NCBI RefSeq assembly: GCF_040683095.1
Contig: NZ_JBFBCI010000002.1
Location: 62,001-126,000, forward strand
Direction: 5' to 3'
From: Sphaerisporangium sp040683095
Lineage (GTDB): Bacteria; Actinomycetota; Actinomycetes; Streptosporangiales; Streptosporangiaceae
DNA length: 64,000 bases
The notes under the pieces are model-generated. The model made no database searches. It worked only from the letters and a program-made list of their open reading frames with translations, and had not been told where the DNA came from. Below, piece after piece: positions 23,752 through 32,376 of the stretch (positions within the stretch are counted from its first letter, which is position 1; every line of letters starts with the position of its first letter). The position numbers were made by a program, and so were the translations under genes.

Positions 23752-24402
23752 ATGATCCGCGTGTTCCTGGTCGACGACCACGAGGTCGTCCGGCGCGGCG
23801 TGGCGGCCCTGCTGACGGCCGAGGACGACATCGAGATCGCCGGTGAGGCGGGGACGGCCGAGCAGGCCGTGGCCCGCATCCCCGCGCTCAGGCCGGACGT
23901 CGCCGTGCTGGACGTGAGACTGCCCGACGGCAGCGGGGTCGAGGTCTGCCGGGAGGTCCGCTCGCGGACGCCGGGGCTCGCGTGCCTGATGCTGACCTCG
24001 TTCGCCGACGAGGAGGCGCTGTTCGACGCGATCATGGCGGGCGCGGCGGGGTACGTGCTCAAGCAGATCCACGGGTCCGACCTGGTCGGCGCGGTGCGGA
24101 CGGTGGCGGCGGGCCAGTCGCTGCTGGACCCGCAGAGTACCGCGTCCATGCTCCGCCACCTGCGCGACCAGGCCGCCGCGCGCGACCCGCTGGCCGCGCT
24201 GACCGGGCAGGAGCGGCACATCCTGGAGCTGATCGGCGAGGGCCTGACCAACCGGCAGATCGGCGAGCGGCTGTTCCTGGCGGAGAAGACGGTCAAGAAC
24301 TACGTGTCGAACCTTCTGGCCAAGCTGGACATGCAGCGCCGCACGCAGGCGGCGGCCCTGGCCGCCCGCCTCAGGTCCGGCCGCCGCGACGAGCCCGGAT
24401 GA
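23752..24402 (+). CDS. NarL/LuxR-family response regulator, DevR/DosR-like
   Basis: This is a 216-residue two-component regulator. The receiver has the acidic pocket LVDDHE and phospho-acceptor Asp54 in VAVLDVRLPDG, with LKQIHGSDL near the usual Lys. The C-terminal HTH reads LTGQERHILELIGEGLTN followed by RQIGERLFLAEKTVKNYVSN, very close to mycobacterial DevR. It is followed by a GAF sensor kinase of the DevS type after 133 bp, so the two likely form a pair. The DosR-like box upstream and those at hsp20 and the CBS gene suggest this protein binds them. This is strong family evidence; the regulon itself is inferred. Confidence 0.92.
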   Translation: MIRVFLVDDHEVVRRGVAALLTAEDDIEIAGEAGTAEQAVARIPALRPDVAVLDVRLPDGSGVEVCREVRSRTPGLACLMLTSFADEEALFDAIMAGAAGYVLKQIHGSDLVGAVRTVAAGQSLLDPQSTASMLRHLRDQAAARDPLAALTGQERHILELIGEGLTNRQIGERLFLAEKTVKNYVSNLLAKLDMQRRTQAAALAARLRSGRRDEPG

Positions 24403-24535
24403 ACCCGGAGGCCGGGGCCGCCAGAACCGCCGGGGAAGCACGGCGGCGGTCAAGCGCGCCCTGATCTTTGCGCAAATGTCCTATATGAGGCTTTCATCCG
24501 GATTCGAGTGAGGCGTGTCGTGGGACACTCCTTGT

Positions 24536-26245
24536 ATGGCGGACGTCCAGCCGCGTTCGTTGATGCCGCACATGCGGCTCGACGAACTGCTGTCGGAGCT
24601 CCAGGTCCGGCTCGACGCGGTGCTCGCGACCCGCGACCGGGTGCACGCCCTGCTCGACGCGGTCGTCGCTGTCGGCAGCAACCTGGATCTCGAGACGGTG
24701 CTGCGCCGCATCGTGGAGACCGCCACCACTCTCGTCGACGCGACCTATGGCGCCCTCGGCCTCATCGGCGAGGGCGACACGCTGATCCAGTTCGTCCCCG
24801 TCGGCCTGTCCGAGGACGAGATCGCCGGCATCGAGCACTGGCCGCACGGCCTCGGCCTGCTCGGGCTGCTCATCAAGGAGCCCCACCCGCTGCGGCTGCA
24901 CCACATCGCCGACCACCCCGAGTCCTACGGGTTCCCGCCCGGCCACCCGCCGATGGGCTCGTTCCTCGGCGTGCCGATCCGCGTCCGCGGCGAGGTCTTC
25001 GGCATCCTCTACCTCACCGAGAAGCGCGGCGGGGGCGCGTTCGAGGAGGAGGACGAGGCGATCGTGATCGCCCTGGCCACCGCGGCCGGGGTCGCGATCG
25101 AGAACGCCCGCATGTACGAGGAGACCCGCGGGCGCGAGGCCTGGCTGCAGGCGTCCTCCGAGGTCACCACCAGCCTGCTGTCGGGGGCCGACTCGCGCGA
25201 CGTGCTCACGCTGGTGGCCCGCCGGGCGCGCGAGATGGCCGGCGCCGACGTCGCGGTCGTGCTGCTCCCGGCCGCCGGGGGCGAGAAGCTGCGCGTCACG
25301 ATCGCCGACGGGGTGGCCGTCGAGGACGTGGCCGCCGTCGAGGTGGTCGTCGCCGACTCGCTGTCCGGCCGCGCCTTCACCGGCGGGGAGCCGGTGGTGG
25401 TGACCGACCTGGCCGATTGGGAGATCCCCGCGGTGATCTCCGGCGAGCTGCGCGTCGGCCCGGCCGTGGCCGTGCCGCTCGGCGCCGCCGGAGCCGTCCG
25501 CGGCGTGCTCTCCCTGGGCAAACGGTCGGGCCGCATCCCGTTCAGCCGCTCGGACGTGCGCATGCTGCACTCCTTCGCCGGGCAGGCGTCCATCGCGCTG
25601 GAGCTCGCCGAGGCCCGCCAGGACGCCGAGCGGCTCGGCCTGCTGGAGGACCGCGACCGCATCGCCAAGGACCTGCACGACGTCGTCATCCAGCGCCTGT
25701 TCGCCGTCGCCATGACGCTGATGAGCGCGGTGCGGCTGGTGGAACGGCCCGAGGCGGCCTCGCGGATCCAGCACGCCATCGACGAACTGGACGGCACGAT
25801 CCGCCAGATCCGCTCGACGATCTTCGCGCTGCAGACCCCTCCCGAGGAGCCCGCCACGACGCTGCGCGCCCGCGTCGTGGAGCTGGTGGAGGGGGCGCGC
25901 GGCCACCTCGGCTTCACGCCCGGCCTGCGCATGGAGGGCCTGATCGACACCGCGGTCTCCGCGGAACAGGCCGAGCACCTGCTGGCGGTGCTGCGCGAGG
26001 CGCTGTCCAACGTGGTCAGGCACGCCGGCGCCTCCCGCGCCGGGGTGACGCTGGAGGTCGGGGGCGGGCGGCTCACGCTCCTCGTCGAGGACGACGGGGT
26101 CGGCCTGCCGCCGGAGGGCCGCCGCAGCGGCCTGCGCAACCTCGCCGACCGCGCCGCACGGCTCGGCGGCACCTTCGAAGCCGTCCGCACCGGAGCGTCC
26201 GGCACCCGCGTGACCTGGCGGATCCCCCTCGATCCTCAGCCGTGA
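24536..26245 (+). CDS. DevS/DosS-like GAF-domain sensor histidine kinase
   Basis: The 569-residue protein has two N-terminal GAF domains, a HisKA_3 dimerisation helix and an HATPase. The first GAF domain contains LLIKEPHPLRL, GFPPGHPPMGSFLGVP and GILYLTEKRG, as in DosS/DosT. His137 in PPGHPPM corresponds to the region of the heme-ligand His of DosS, so oxygen, NO or CO sensing is plausible. The phospho-acceptor is His381 in IAKDLHDVVIQRLF. The ATP lid has DDGVGLPPEGRRSGLRNL. It has no membrane helices. The ATG at 24536 is preferred over 24515. The cognate regulator lies directly upstream. Confidence 0.9.
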   Translation: MADVQPRSLMPHMRLDELLSELQVRLDAVLATRDRVHALLDAVVAVGSNLDLETVLRRIVETATTLVDATYGALGLIGEGDTLIQFVPVGLSEDEIAGIEHWPHGLGLLGLLIKEPHPLRLHHIADHPESYGFPPGHPPMGSFLGVPIRVRGEVFGILYLTEKRGGGAFEEEDEAIVIALATAAGVAIENARMYEETRGREAWLQASSEVTTSLLSGADSRDVLTLVARRAREMAGADVAVVLLPAAGGEKLRVTIADGVAVEDVAAVEVVVADSLSGRAFTGGEPVVVTDLADWEIPAVISGELRVGPAVAVPLGAAGAVRGVLSLGKRSGRIPFSRSDVRMLHSFAGQASIALELAEARQDAERLGLLEDRDRIAKDLHDVVIQRLFAVAMTLMSAVRLVERPEAASRIQHAIDELDGTIRQIRSTIFALQTPPEEPATTLRARVVELVEGARGHLGFTPGLRMEGLIDTAVSAEQAEHLLAVLREALSNVVRHAGASRAGVTLEVGGGRLTLLVEDDGVGLPPEGRRSGLRNLADRAARLGGTFEAVRTGASGTRVTWRIPLDPQP

Positions 26246-26266
26246 CGGCACCTCGGGCGTGTCGGC

Positions 26267-26320
26267 GTCCTCAGGCGTACGTCCTCAGACGTACGTCCTC
26301 AGACGGTGTCCTCAGGCGTG
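26267..26320. repeat. Short tandem repeat at the usp 3' end
   Basis: Four imperfect units of 13-14 bases (GTCCTCAGGCGTAC type) run head to tail and cover the last codons and stop of the usp gene. It lies between the convergent kinase and usp genes and is probably a slippage product. Confidence 0.75.
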
Positions 26321-27178
26321 ACGGCGCGGGCGGACGATCGCGACCGGGCAGCGGGCGTGGCGCAGGACGCCCTGGCCGACCGACCCCGCGAACGCCGAGC
26401 CGGGCGGGCCCGCGGGCGGGGACCCGACGACGACCAGGTCGGCGTCCCGGGAGGCGTCCACGAGCGCCGGGACGGGATGCCCGCGGACGGCCGTGCCGGT
26501 CATCCGCACGTCGGGGTAGCGCTCCTGCCACGGCGCCAGGCGCCGGCGGACCCGCGCGGACTCCTCGTCGAGCGCCTCGTGCACCCCGCCCGCGAAGAGG
26601 GTCGCGTACGGCGTGAACGGCGGGGTGTACCAGGCGTACACGACGTGCGCGTGCGCCCCGCGCGCCCGCGCCTGTGCGAGGGCGAAGTCCAGGGCGGCCT
26701 CGGACTCCTCCGTCCCGTCGAAGCCGGCGACGACCGCGCCGTGCCGGGCGGGCCCGGAGCGGCGCACGACGATCACCGGCCCCTCGGCGCGCCCCGCCAC
26801 CGACCGTCCCGTCGAGCCCAGCACCATCCCGGGCAGGCCGCCGAGCCCCTTGCTGCCCAGGATCAGCTCGTCGGCGCCCTCGGACTCGGTGGCGAGCCTC
26901 TCGGCGGCCGCGCCGAAGACCAGCGCGGCGCTCACGTCGATCCCGGGGGTGTGGCCGTGCACCCGGTCGACGGCGGCGGCGAGCGCGCCCTGCCAGAAAT
27001 CCGTGAGGGAGTCCGGGTCGCGGGCGCCCGCCCGGGGCGGCAACTGGTAGGACCAGGGCTCGCGCACGTGGACGATCCTCAGCCGGGCCCCCACGCGCCG
27101 GGCCTCGTCGGCCGCCCAGTCCAGGGCGGCCGCCGCCGACGGCGAGCCGTCTATGCCGACGACGATCGTTCCGGACAT
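26312..27178 (-). CDS. Universal stress protein with two Usp domains
   Basis: The 288-residue protein is a tandem Usp protein like those of the mycobacterial DosR regulon. Domain 1 starts TIVVGIDGSPSAAAALDWA and carries the ATP-binding pattern G-x2-G-x9-G-S in LGSKGLGGLPGMVLGSTG. Domain 2 starts VVAGFDGTEESEAAL and ends with VGSPPAGPPGSAFAGSVGQG, in which the nucleotide loop is less canonical. Such proteins bind ATP and help survival under hypoxia or energy stress. It lies 28 bp after the CBS-BON gene on the same strand, so both probably share the boxed promoter near 27950. Confidence 0.93.
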   Translation of the reverse strand: MSGTIVVGIDGSPSAAAALDWAADEARRVGARLRIVHVREPWSYQLPPRAGARDPDSLTDFWQGALAAAVDRVHGHTPGIDVSAALVFGAAAERLATESEGADELILGSKGLGGLPGMVLGSTGRSVAGRAEGPVIVVRRSGPARHGAVVAGFDGTEESEAALDFALAQARARGAHAHVVYAWYTPPFTPYATLFAGGVHEALDEESARVRRRLAPWQERYPDVRMTGTAVRGHPVPALVDASRDADLVVVGSPPAGPPGSAFAGSVGQGVLRHARCPVAIVRPRRHA

Positions 27179-27206
27179 GGCACACCTCCGGCGCGTCGCG
27201 AGCCGG

Positions 27207-27878
27207 TCACATGAACAGAGGAGGCACGGTGACGAGGTCGTCGGTCTCGTAGGACAGCCGGTCGTCGACCTCGATCACGCCGTCGACCGCCCGCACGCCG
27301 TCGACCGCCGCCGCGATCTGCGAGCGCCTCGGGACGACTCCGCGCAGCGACACCAGTCCGGGCTCGACCCGGATCGACACCGCGCGCGGGTCGACTCCCG
27401 CCCGGGCCAGCGCGTCCTCGACGTCGGCGCGCACCTCCTCGGGCGGGCGGGCGAAGATCTTGAGCAGGTCGGACTGGTGCACCGTGCCGACGATCTTCCC
27501 GTCGTCCTCGCCGACCACGGGGAGCTGCCGGACGTGGTGGTCGTGCATGATCCGGGCGGCCTCCCTGACCGTCGTCCGCGCGGTGACGGTGATCGGAGGC
27601 GTGGTCATGAGCTGGCCCGCCGTGCCGCCGGCGGCCTTGGCCCGCTCCGCGCGGCGCGCGCGGCCCTCGAACACCCGGCGGTGGCCGGGCTCCTCGATCT
27701 CCTTGAGCAGCAGGTCGTGGGCCGAGACCATCCCCACCGGCCGGCGGTCCGCGTCGATCACCGCGACGGCGCCCACCTTGAAGCGGCGCATGGTCGCGAC
27801 GAGATCGGCGAACGACGTCTCCGGCCGGACGGCGATCGCCACCCTGCCCATGACGTCCTCGACGCGCATGACCGTCAC
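27207..27878 (-). CDS. CBS-domain pair plus BON-domain protein
   Basis: The 223-residue protein has two CBS motifs: VEDVMGRVAIAVRPETSFADL to about residue 60, and LMTTPPITVTARTTVREAARIM at about 90-145. A BON-type domain follows (about 148-205: VRADVEDALARAGVDP, VEPGLVSLRGVVPR). CBS pairs bind adenosine nucleotides such as AMP or ATP, and BON domains bind lipids or surfaces, so it may act as an energy sensor at the membrane. Two facing DosR-like boxes precede it, and usp follows in the same operon. CBS proteins of this kind belong to dormancy regulons in actinobacteria. Confidence 0.88.
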   Translation of the reverse strand: MTVMRVEDVMGRVAIAVRPETSFADLVATMRRFKVGAVAVIDADRRPVGMVSAHDLLLKEIEEPGHRRVFEGRARRAERAKAAGGTAGQLMTTPPITVTARTTVREAARIMHDHHVRQLPVVGEDDGKIVGTVHQSDLLKIFARPPEEVRADVEDALARAGVDPRAVSIRVEPGLVSLRGVVPRRSQIAAAVDGVRAVDGVIEVDDRLSYETDDLVTVPPLFM

Positions 27879-27936
27879 CGCCTCCCCGGCTCGCCCCTGT
27901 TTCGAGCATCTCGCCGGGGACGTGGGCGCCGTCAGC

Positions 27937-27968
27937 GCCGAAGGTCCCTGGCCGCGGGGACCTTCGGC
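27937..27968 (-). promoter_or_regulatory. Facing pair of DosR-like boxes before the CBS-usp operon
   Basis: GCCGAAGGTCCC (27937-27948) and GGGGACCTTCGGC (27956-27968) form an inverted pair with perfect 12-base arms and a short spacer. Each arm contains the GGGACCTTCGGC core seen before the regulator gene. The pair lies 59-90 bases upstream of the CBS start. Confidence 0.6.
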
Positions 27969-28047
27969 TCGGCCGCAGGAGGCGTGCTCAGCGCAGGACG
28001 GCTCGGCCGGGCCTCGCCGGACACGACACGCGCCCGGCGGCCGCCCT

Positions 28048-29223
28048 CTACGCCCAGGGACGGAAGACCGCCCGCACGCAGCCGTCCTTCTTGTTCCTGA
28101 ACAGGTCGTAGCCCTTCGGCGCCTCGTCCAGCGTCATCGTGTGTGTGGCGAGGTGGGCCGTGCGCAACTCCCCCTTGTCGATCAGGTCGAGCAGCCTCGG
28201 GATGTAGCGCTGCCCGTGCTGCTGCGCGCCTCGGACGGTGAGCCCCTTGTTCATGATCGCGCCGAGCGGGAACCTGTCGACGAGCCCGGCGAAGACGCCG
28301 AGGATGAACACCGACCCGCCCTTGCGGCAGGCGTAGACGGCCTCCCGCACCGCGAACGGACGGTCGAGCTCCAGGCCGAGCCGCTGCCTGGCCATGTCGT
28401 ACATGGTCCGCGGCCCCCCGGTCTCGGCCTCCAGGCCGACGGCCTCGATGCAGACGTCCGGGCCGCGCCCGCCGCTGCGTTCCTTGAGTTCGGCGATGAC
28501 GTCGGTGCGGGTGTAGTCGATGGTCTCGGCCCCGACGTGGCGTTCGGCCATCGCCAGGCGCTCGGGGTACCGGTCGATGGCGATCACGCGGTCCGCGCCG
28601 AGCAGGATCGCGGCCCGCGCCGCCATCTGGCCGACCCCGCCGCACCCCCACACCGCCACCACGTCGCCGGGACGCACCCCGCCGAGATCGGCGCCCATCC
28701 ACCCGGTGGGGGCGGCGTCCGAGGCGAACAGGGCGTTCATGTCGTCCACGCCGTCGGGCACCGAGAACGCGCCGTAGTCCACGAACGGGACGCGGACGTA
28801 CTCGGCGTGGCTGCCCCGGTACCCGCCGAGGGCGTGGGAGTAGCCGAAGACGCCGGCGGGGTCGCTGCCCCACATCATCTCGGTGAGGGCGGGCTCGACG
28901 TTGCTGTTCTCGCACAGCGACCACATGTCGTGCTCGCAGTGCCAGCACCGGCCGCAGCCGATGACCGAGCACACGACCACGCGGTCGCCCACCTTGTGGC
29001 GGCGGACCTCCGAGCCGACCTCGACGATCTGGCCGATGAACTCGTGACCGATCACGTCGCCGGCGCGCATGGACGGGATGTAGCCGCCCAGTAGGTGCAG
29101 GTCGGATCCGCAGGTGGTGGTCAGCAGGACTTTGACGATCGCGTCCTGGGCGTTGAGGATGCGCGGGTCGGGGACGCGCTCGACGGAGAGCTCGTTCACG
29201 CCCTGCCAGCACAGCGCCTTCAC
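28048..29223 (-). CDS. Zinc-dependent alcohol/formaldehyde dehydrogenase family protein
   Basis: The 391-residue MDR-type dehydrogenase has CGSDLHLLGG for the catalytic zinc Cys, GHEFIGQIVEVG with the second His-Glu, and the structural-zinc cysteines in CGRCWHCEHDMWSLCE. The Rossmann loop is VWGCGGVGQMAARAA, and Asp in AIDRYPERL indicates NAD preference. It resembles glutathione-independent formaldehyde dehydrogenases; the substrate is unknown. The GTG at 29223 overlaps the stop of the upstream gene (GTGA), so the two are translationally coupled. It sits in the dormancy island, where a redox-balancing role would fit. Confidence 0.9.
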   Translation of the reverse strand: MKALCWQGVNELSVERVPDPRILNAQDAIVKVLLTTTCGSDLHLLGGYIPSMRAGDVIGHEFIGQIVEVGSEVRRHKVGDRVVVCSVIGCGRCWHCEHDMWSLCENSNVEPALTEMMWGSDPAGVFGYSHALGGYRGSHAEYVRVPFVDYGAFSVPDGVDDMNALFASDAAPTGWMGADLGGVRPGDVVAVWGCGGVGQMAARAAILLGADRVIAIDRYPERLAMAERHVGAETIDYTRTDVIAELKERSGGRGPDVCIEAVGLEAETGGPRTMYDMARQRLGLELDRPFAVREAVYACRKGGSVFILGVFAGLVDRFPLGAIMNKGLTVRGAQQHGQRYIPRLLDLIDKGELRTAHLATHTMTLDEAPKGYDLFRNKKDGCVRAVFRPWA

Positions 29224-29690
29224 AGCCGCCCCTCCCCACCGGCGCGCTGCGCGGCGAGATCCACGATCCGGCCGGTGGGCGTGAGGCGCTCGGGCCACTC
29301 GTCGGGGCGCAGCACCTCCCCCGTCTCGATCAGGCACTTCGCCTGGCGCAGGGCTCGGCGCACGGCCTGGCGCGGGTCCTCGCCCTCCAGGCGGGCCAGG
29401 ACCTCGCCGACCCCGGCGGGCACCGGCCTCAGCGGTCTGGCACCGAGTTCGGTCCCGCGGCCGCCCGGCGCCTCGCGCACCTGCACCTCGATGGTGTCGC
29501 CGAGCCGCGCCAAGGGCTCGGGCAGGCGGCCGTCCGGCACGACCTCGTCCGGGCCGCGATTGATCGTCACCATCATCCAACGGCCCGCCTCGCGGACGGC
29601 CCGGGCCTTGGTGCGGCGCGCGGTGAGCCATCGGGTGACGCCCACTCCGATACCGCCGACGGCCATCGCCCCCAAAACAGCACGATTCAT
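29220..29690 (-). CDS. Conserved hypothetical membrane-anchored protein, SRPBCC-like
   Basis: The 156-residue protein starts MNRAVLGAMAVGGIGVGV, a short hydrophobic anchor, followed by a basic stretch. The segment WMMVTINRGPDEVV and the two beta hairpins after it recall the N-terminal strand of SRPBCC/cyclase-like proteins (usually VTIDRPPEEV), but the domain is short. The ATG at 29690 follows GGGAGG. It overlaps the dehydrogenase gene downstream by 4 bases. Upstream lies a long gene-free region. I do not assign a function. Confidence 0.65.
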   Translation of the reverse strand: MNRAVLGAMAVGGIGVGVTRWLTARRTKARAVREAGRWMMVTINRGPDEVVPDGRLPEPLARLGDTIEVQVREAPGGRGTELGARPLRPVPAGVGEVLARLEGEDPRQAVRRALRQAKCLIETGEVLRPDEWPERLTPTGRIVDLAAQRAGGEGRL

Positions 29691-30684
29691 GCCCCTCCCC
29701 CCCTTGATGGGACAACTGCTCGGATCGCTACCCACCCCGATCCGTCGCTACGTCACCCCGGAGGCACTTGAGGAGGAGTTGACGACCGCTTGACCGGGAG
29801 CGGCCATCTCCTATCGCTTATAGGAGTGAGAAAGGTACGACATACCGCCATACACCGCCTGCACAAGGTCACAAACGGGTCGCGCGGGATTCGCGGTGGA
29901 GGAGAGCCGGAACAGCCCAAAACGCTCCCTCAGGGCATTGTCTTATCGTTCTCACACCTAACGTCCAGGATTGGCGCGGACACCCCGCCCCGGCGAATGA
30001 CCGGCGCCGGTCACGCGAGCCGGCCCCTGAGGGCATGATTGTTACGGTCCAGCGAAATGAACCGGACAATCGGCGCCTCGGACGGCCATTAGATTGCGGA
30101 TCCGGCGGCCGGGAGACCCTTCGGCCGAACTTGGCCACCGCCGCACCGGCCATGGCGAGTACGCAAGAGGCGGGCGCCCGATACTGGCGTACTTCCGCCC
30201 GCCCGTCAAGTACCGCTACGTCTCCATGATTTCTGGGCGGAGCCACCCGCATACGCCGCGCCCGGTGCACGGAACTCTCGTGAACATGTGATCGCCGGCG
30301 CGGCGGGCGTTATGCGAGGGAAACAGCGAGCCGCGGCGATGCGCGACACCCGCTCACGTTTTCCGGGAACTACACGGAGATCGGCGGCCGGCGTGGTAAC
30401 ACACCGGCCTGGTAAGGAAAAGTGCTCATCACGACAATTCGGTGAAGTCAGCACTACATGGCGGAAGATCGGCCCGGGGCGCCCGCCCCCGGAGCATCGC
30501 GACTCCGCAGGCCAGAGGGGTGGTCGGGCCGGCGGAGAGCGAGAGCCGCGCTCGGCCGCCTCGTTGCCTCGGCGGCCATCGCCCGGTGTGAGCACTGCCG
30601 CGCAAAGACGGTCCGCGAGACATGTACCCGGTGGAGGATCACATGCTCGCCGGATGGCTAATGACGGTGTGCGGGGTTAATCAT
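29691..30684. other. Gene-free region of about 1 kb between lsr2 and the dehydrogenase operon
   Basis: No reading frame here has actinobacterial codon use or a recognisable protein; the longest (130 codons near 30288) is Arg/Pro-rich noise. The stretch is visibly less GC-rich than its surroundings, especially near 29820-29960 and 30300-30480. A palindrome CTCCTAT-CGCTT-ATAGGAG lies at 29808-29826, about 120 bases upstream of the gene starting at 29690. The lower GC and the neighbouring lsr2 would fit an Lsr2-bound, silenced or regulatory region; a decayed gene is an alternative. Confidence 0.55.
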
Positions 30685-31017
30685 TCACTGTGCCGCTTCG
30701 TACTGGGCCACGATGTGCGAGGCGATCCGGCCCCGCTCGCTGACGTTCAGCCCATGCGCCTTGGCCCAAGCCCGGATCTCGGAGCTTTTGTCGCGAGAGG
30801 GGCGCTGGGCGGCGCCGCGCTTGCGGCCCCGGGCGGGCGCGCCCTCGGCCCGGCGGGCGCTGGAGACGAAAGGCGTAAGGGCCTCGCGGAGATTCCTGGC
30901 GTTTTTGTCGTTCAGGTCGATCTCGTAGCTGGTGCCGTCAATCGCGAAGGACACGGTCTCTTTTGCTTCGCCGCCTTCCAGGTCGTCGATGAGTAGCGTC
31001 TGGATCTGTGTGGCCAT
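30685..31017 (-). CDS. lsr2: Lsr2 nucleoid-associated protein
   Basis: This is a 110-residue H-NS-like xenogeneic silencer of actinobacteria that binds and bridges AT-rich DNA. The N-terminal oligomerisation domain starts MATQIQTLLIDDLEGGEA and continues VSFAIDGTSYEIDLND. After a basic linker (RGRKRG), the DNA-binding domain shows EIRAWAKAHG and the AT-hook-like RGR in VSERGRIASHI. The size is normal. The ribosome binding site AAGGAG lies 8 bases before the ATG, and TATATT about 50 bases upstream could be a -10. It stands alone, with long gene-free stretches on both sides. Confidence 0.96.
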   Translation of the reverse strand: MATQIQTLLIDDLEGGEAKETVSFAIDGTSYEIDLNDKNARNLREALTPFVSSARRAEGAPARGRKRGAAQRPSRDKSSEIRAWAKAHGLNVSERGRIASHIVAQYEAAQ

Positions 31018-31470
31018 CTCCCACTCCTTTCACAGGGCTTAGTTTGACACCTCAAGAATATACCCGGTTTCCCCCGCATCCCACTCAGAGAACAGGACGA
31101 TGCATTGGCCGACCCTTGACGTAACTTAGCCGTTTCAGACCCCGACCCCATTATCAGAGCGCCTACCAGCGCATGACCGGGCCGCCGGCCGCCTCCGGCC
31201 CCCGAAAATTCGTGCCCGGACGACGCCTGCGGGCGCGCCGGGGCATCGCCGACTACACGGATTGGGCCCACATGAGCGTTCTGGCGTTAAGAGCCATGGG
31301 CCGCAAAGGGTGTTCGCCCCTCAGAAAGTGACCGCTTCCGGACAGCACCCGGGCTCGGACCGCCCATCCGTGGTGTCTGCTCGCGAAAGCCCGCGCGCGC
31401 CCTCCATCGTAAGCGAGCGACCCCTCCGTCAGCGGCCCCTGCCACGCACCGGTCCCCGTACAGTGGCCTC
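31018..31470. promoter_or_regulatory. Divergent intergenic region lsr2 / nadK
   Basis: These 453 bases are gene-free. On the minus strand a TATATT lies about 50 bases before the lsr2 start. The middle is moderately GC-poor, so autoregulation by Lsr2 is possible. Nothing else recognisable was seen. Confidence 0.45.
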
Positions 31471-32334
31471 ATGGGCATGGTCAAGACCGTCGGGCTGGTG
31501 CTCCACCCTCAGCGCGACTCCAAAGAGGCCATCGACACCATCGTCGAGTGGGCGCGCGCCAGGGACGTCACGGTGCTCGGCCTGCCGGACGAGGTCGGCC
31601 GCATCGACTGCAGCGCGCGGGCCGTCGACGCCCACGCGCTCGTCGACCGCGCCGACCTGCTGGTCAGCCTGGGCGGCGACGGCACGATGCTGCGCACCAT
31701 GCGCCTGCTGACCGGGCGCTCCACCCCCGTGCTCGGCGTCAACCTCGGCAGGCTGGGCTTTCTCGCCGAGATCGACGTCGAGGACCTGCCCCCGGCGTTG
31801 TCGGCGATCGACAACCACGAGTTCACCGTCGAGCCGCGCATGGCCGTGCGGGCGACCCTGCCCGGCGGCATTGCGGTCACGGCGTTCAACGACATCGCCC
31901 TGGTGCGCATCCCCGGCGACCGCCTGGCGGCCGTGTCCATCTCGGTCGAGGGCCACCCGTTCGTCCGCTACGCCTCCGACGCGGTGATCGTGGCGACGTC
32001 CACCGGGTCGACCGCCTACAACTTCTCGGCCGGGGGGCCGATCGTGTCCCCGCTGGTCGAGGGCTTCCTGGTCGTGCCGTCGGCGGCCCACTCCACGTTC
32101 AACCGGGCGCTCGTGCTCTCTGCCGACGAGCACGTCGTGCTGGAGCTGCTGCCGACGAGCGGTGAGCTCGCCGTCGAGGTCGACGGCGCCGTGCAGGGGC
32201 GCCTCACGGCGGGCGACCGCGTGACCGCCGGCGCCGTGCGCGCCGCCGGTCACGTCGTGCGGCTCGGCACGACCACGTTCTACGAGCGCGCGCGGCGCAA
32301 GCTGCGGGTCAGCGGCAGCGCCGAGGTCGAGTGA
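31471..32334 (+). CDS. nadK: NAD kinase
   Basis: NadK phosphorylates NAD to NADP. The 287-residue protein has the signature SLGGDGTMLRTM, then NLGRLGFLAEID, the substrate loop FNDIALVR and STGSTAYNFSAGGPIV with the second conserved Gly-Ser-Thr block. The length is normal. ATG codons at 31471 and 31477 are both possible; I give the first. In many actinobacteria nadK lies with recN and tlyA; here it stands alone between lsr2 and an esterase. Confidence 0.95.
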   Translation: MGMVKTVGLVLHPQRDSKEAIDTIVEWARARDVTVLGLPDEVGRIDCSARAVDAHALVDRADLLVSLGGDGTMLRTMRLLTGRSTPVLGVNLGRLGFLAEIDVEDLPPALSAIDNHEFTVEPRMAVRATLPGGIAVTAFNDIALVRIPGDRLAAVSISVEGHPFVRYASDAVIVATSTGSTAYNFSAGGPIVSPLVEGFLVVPSAAHSTFNRALVLSADEHVVLELLPTSGELAVEVDGAVQGRLTAGDRVTAGAVRAAGHVVRLGTTTFYERARRKLRVSGSAEVE

Positions 32335-32376
32335 GCGACGGCCGGCTCAGACCCGGCCGCCTCAGACCAGACCGCC

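Noticed and set aside
22675..24453. 592-codon minus-strand frame
   Set aside because: Opposite the DUF1876, hsp20 and regulator genes, whose families are clear.
30288..30680. 130-codon plus-strand frame in the gene-free region
   Set aside because: Arg/Ser/Pro-rich, no ribosome binding site, no family resemblance.
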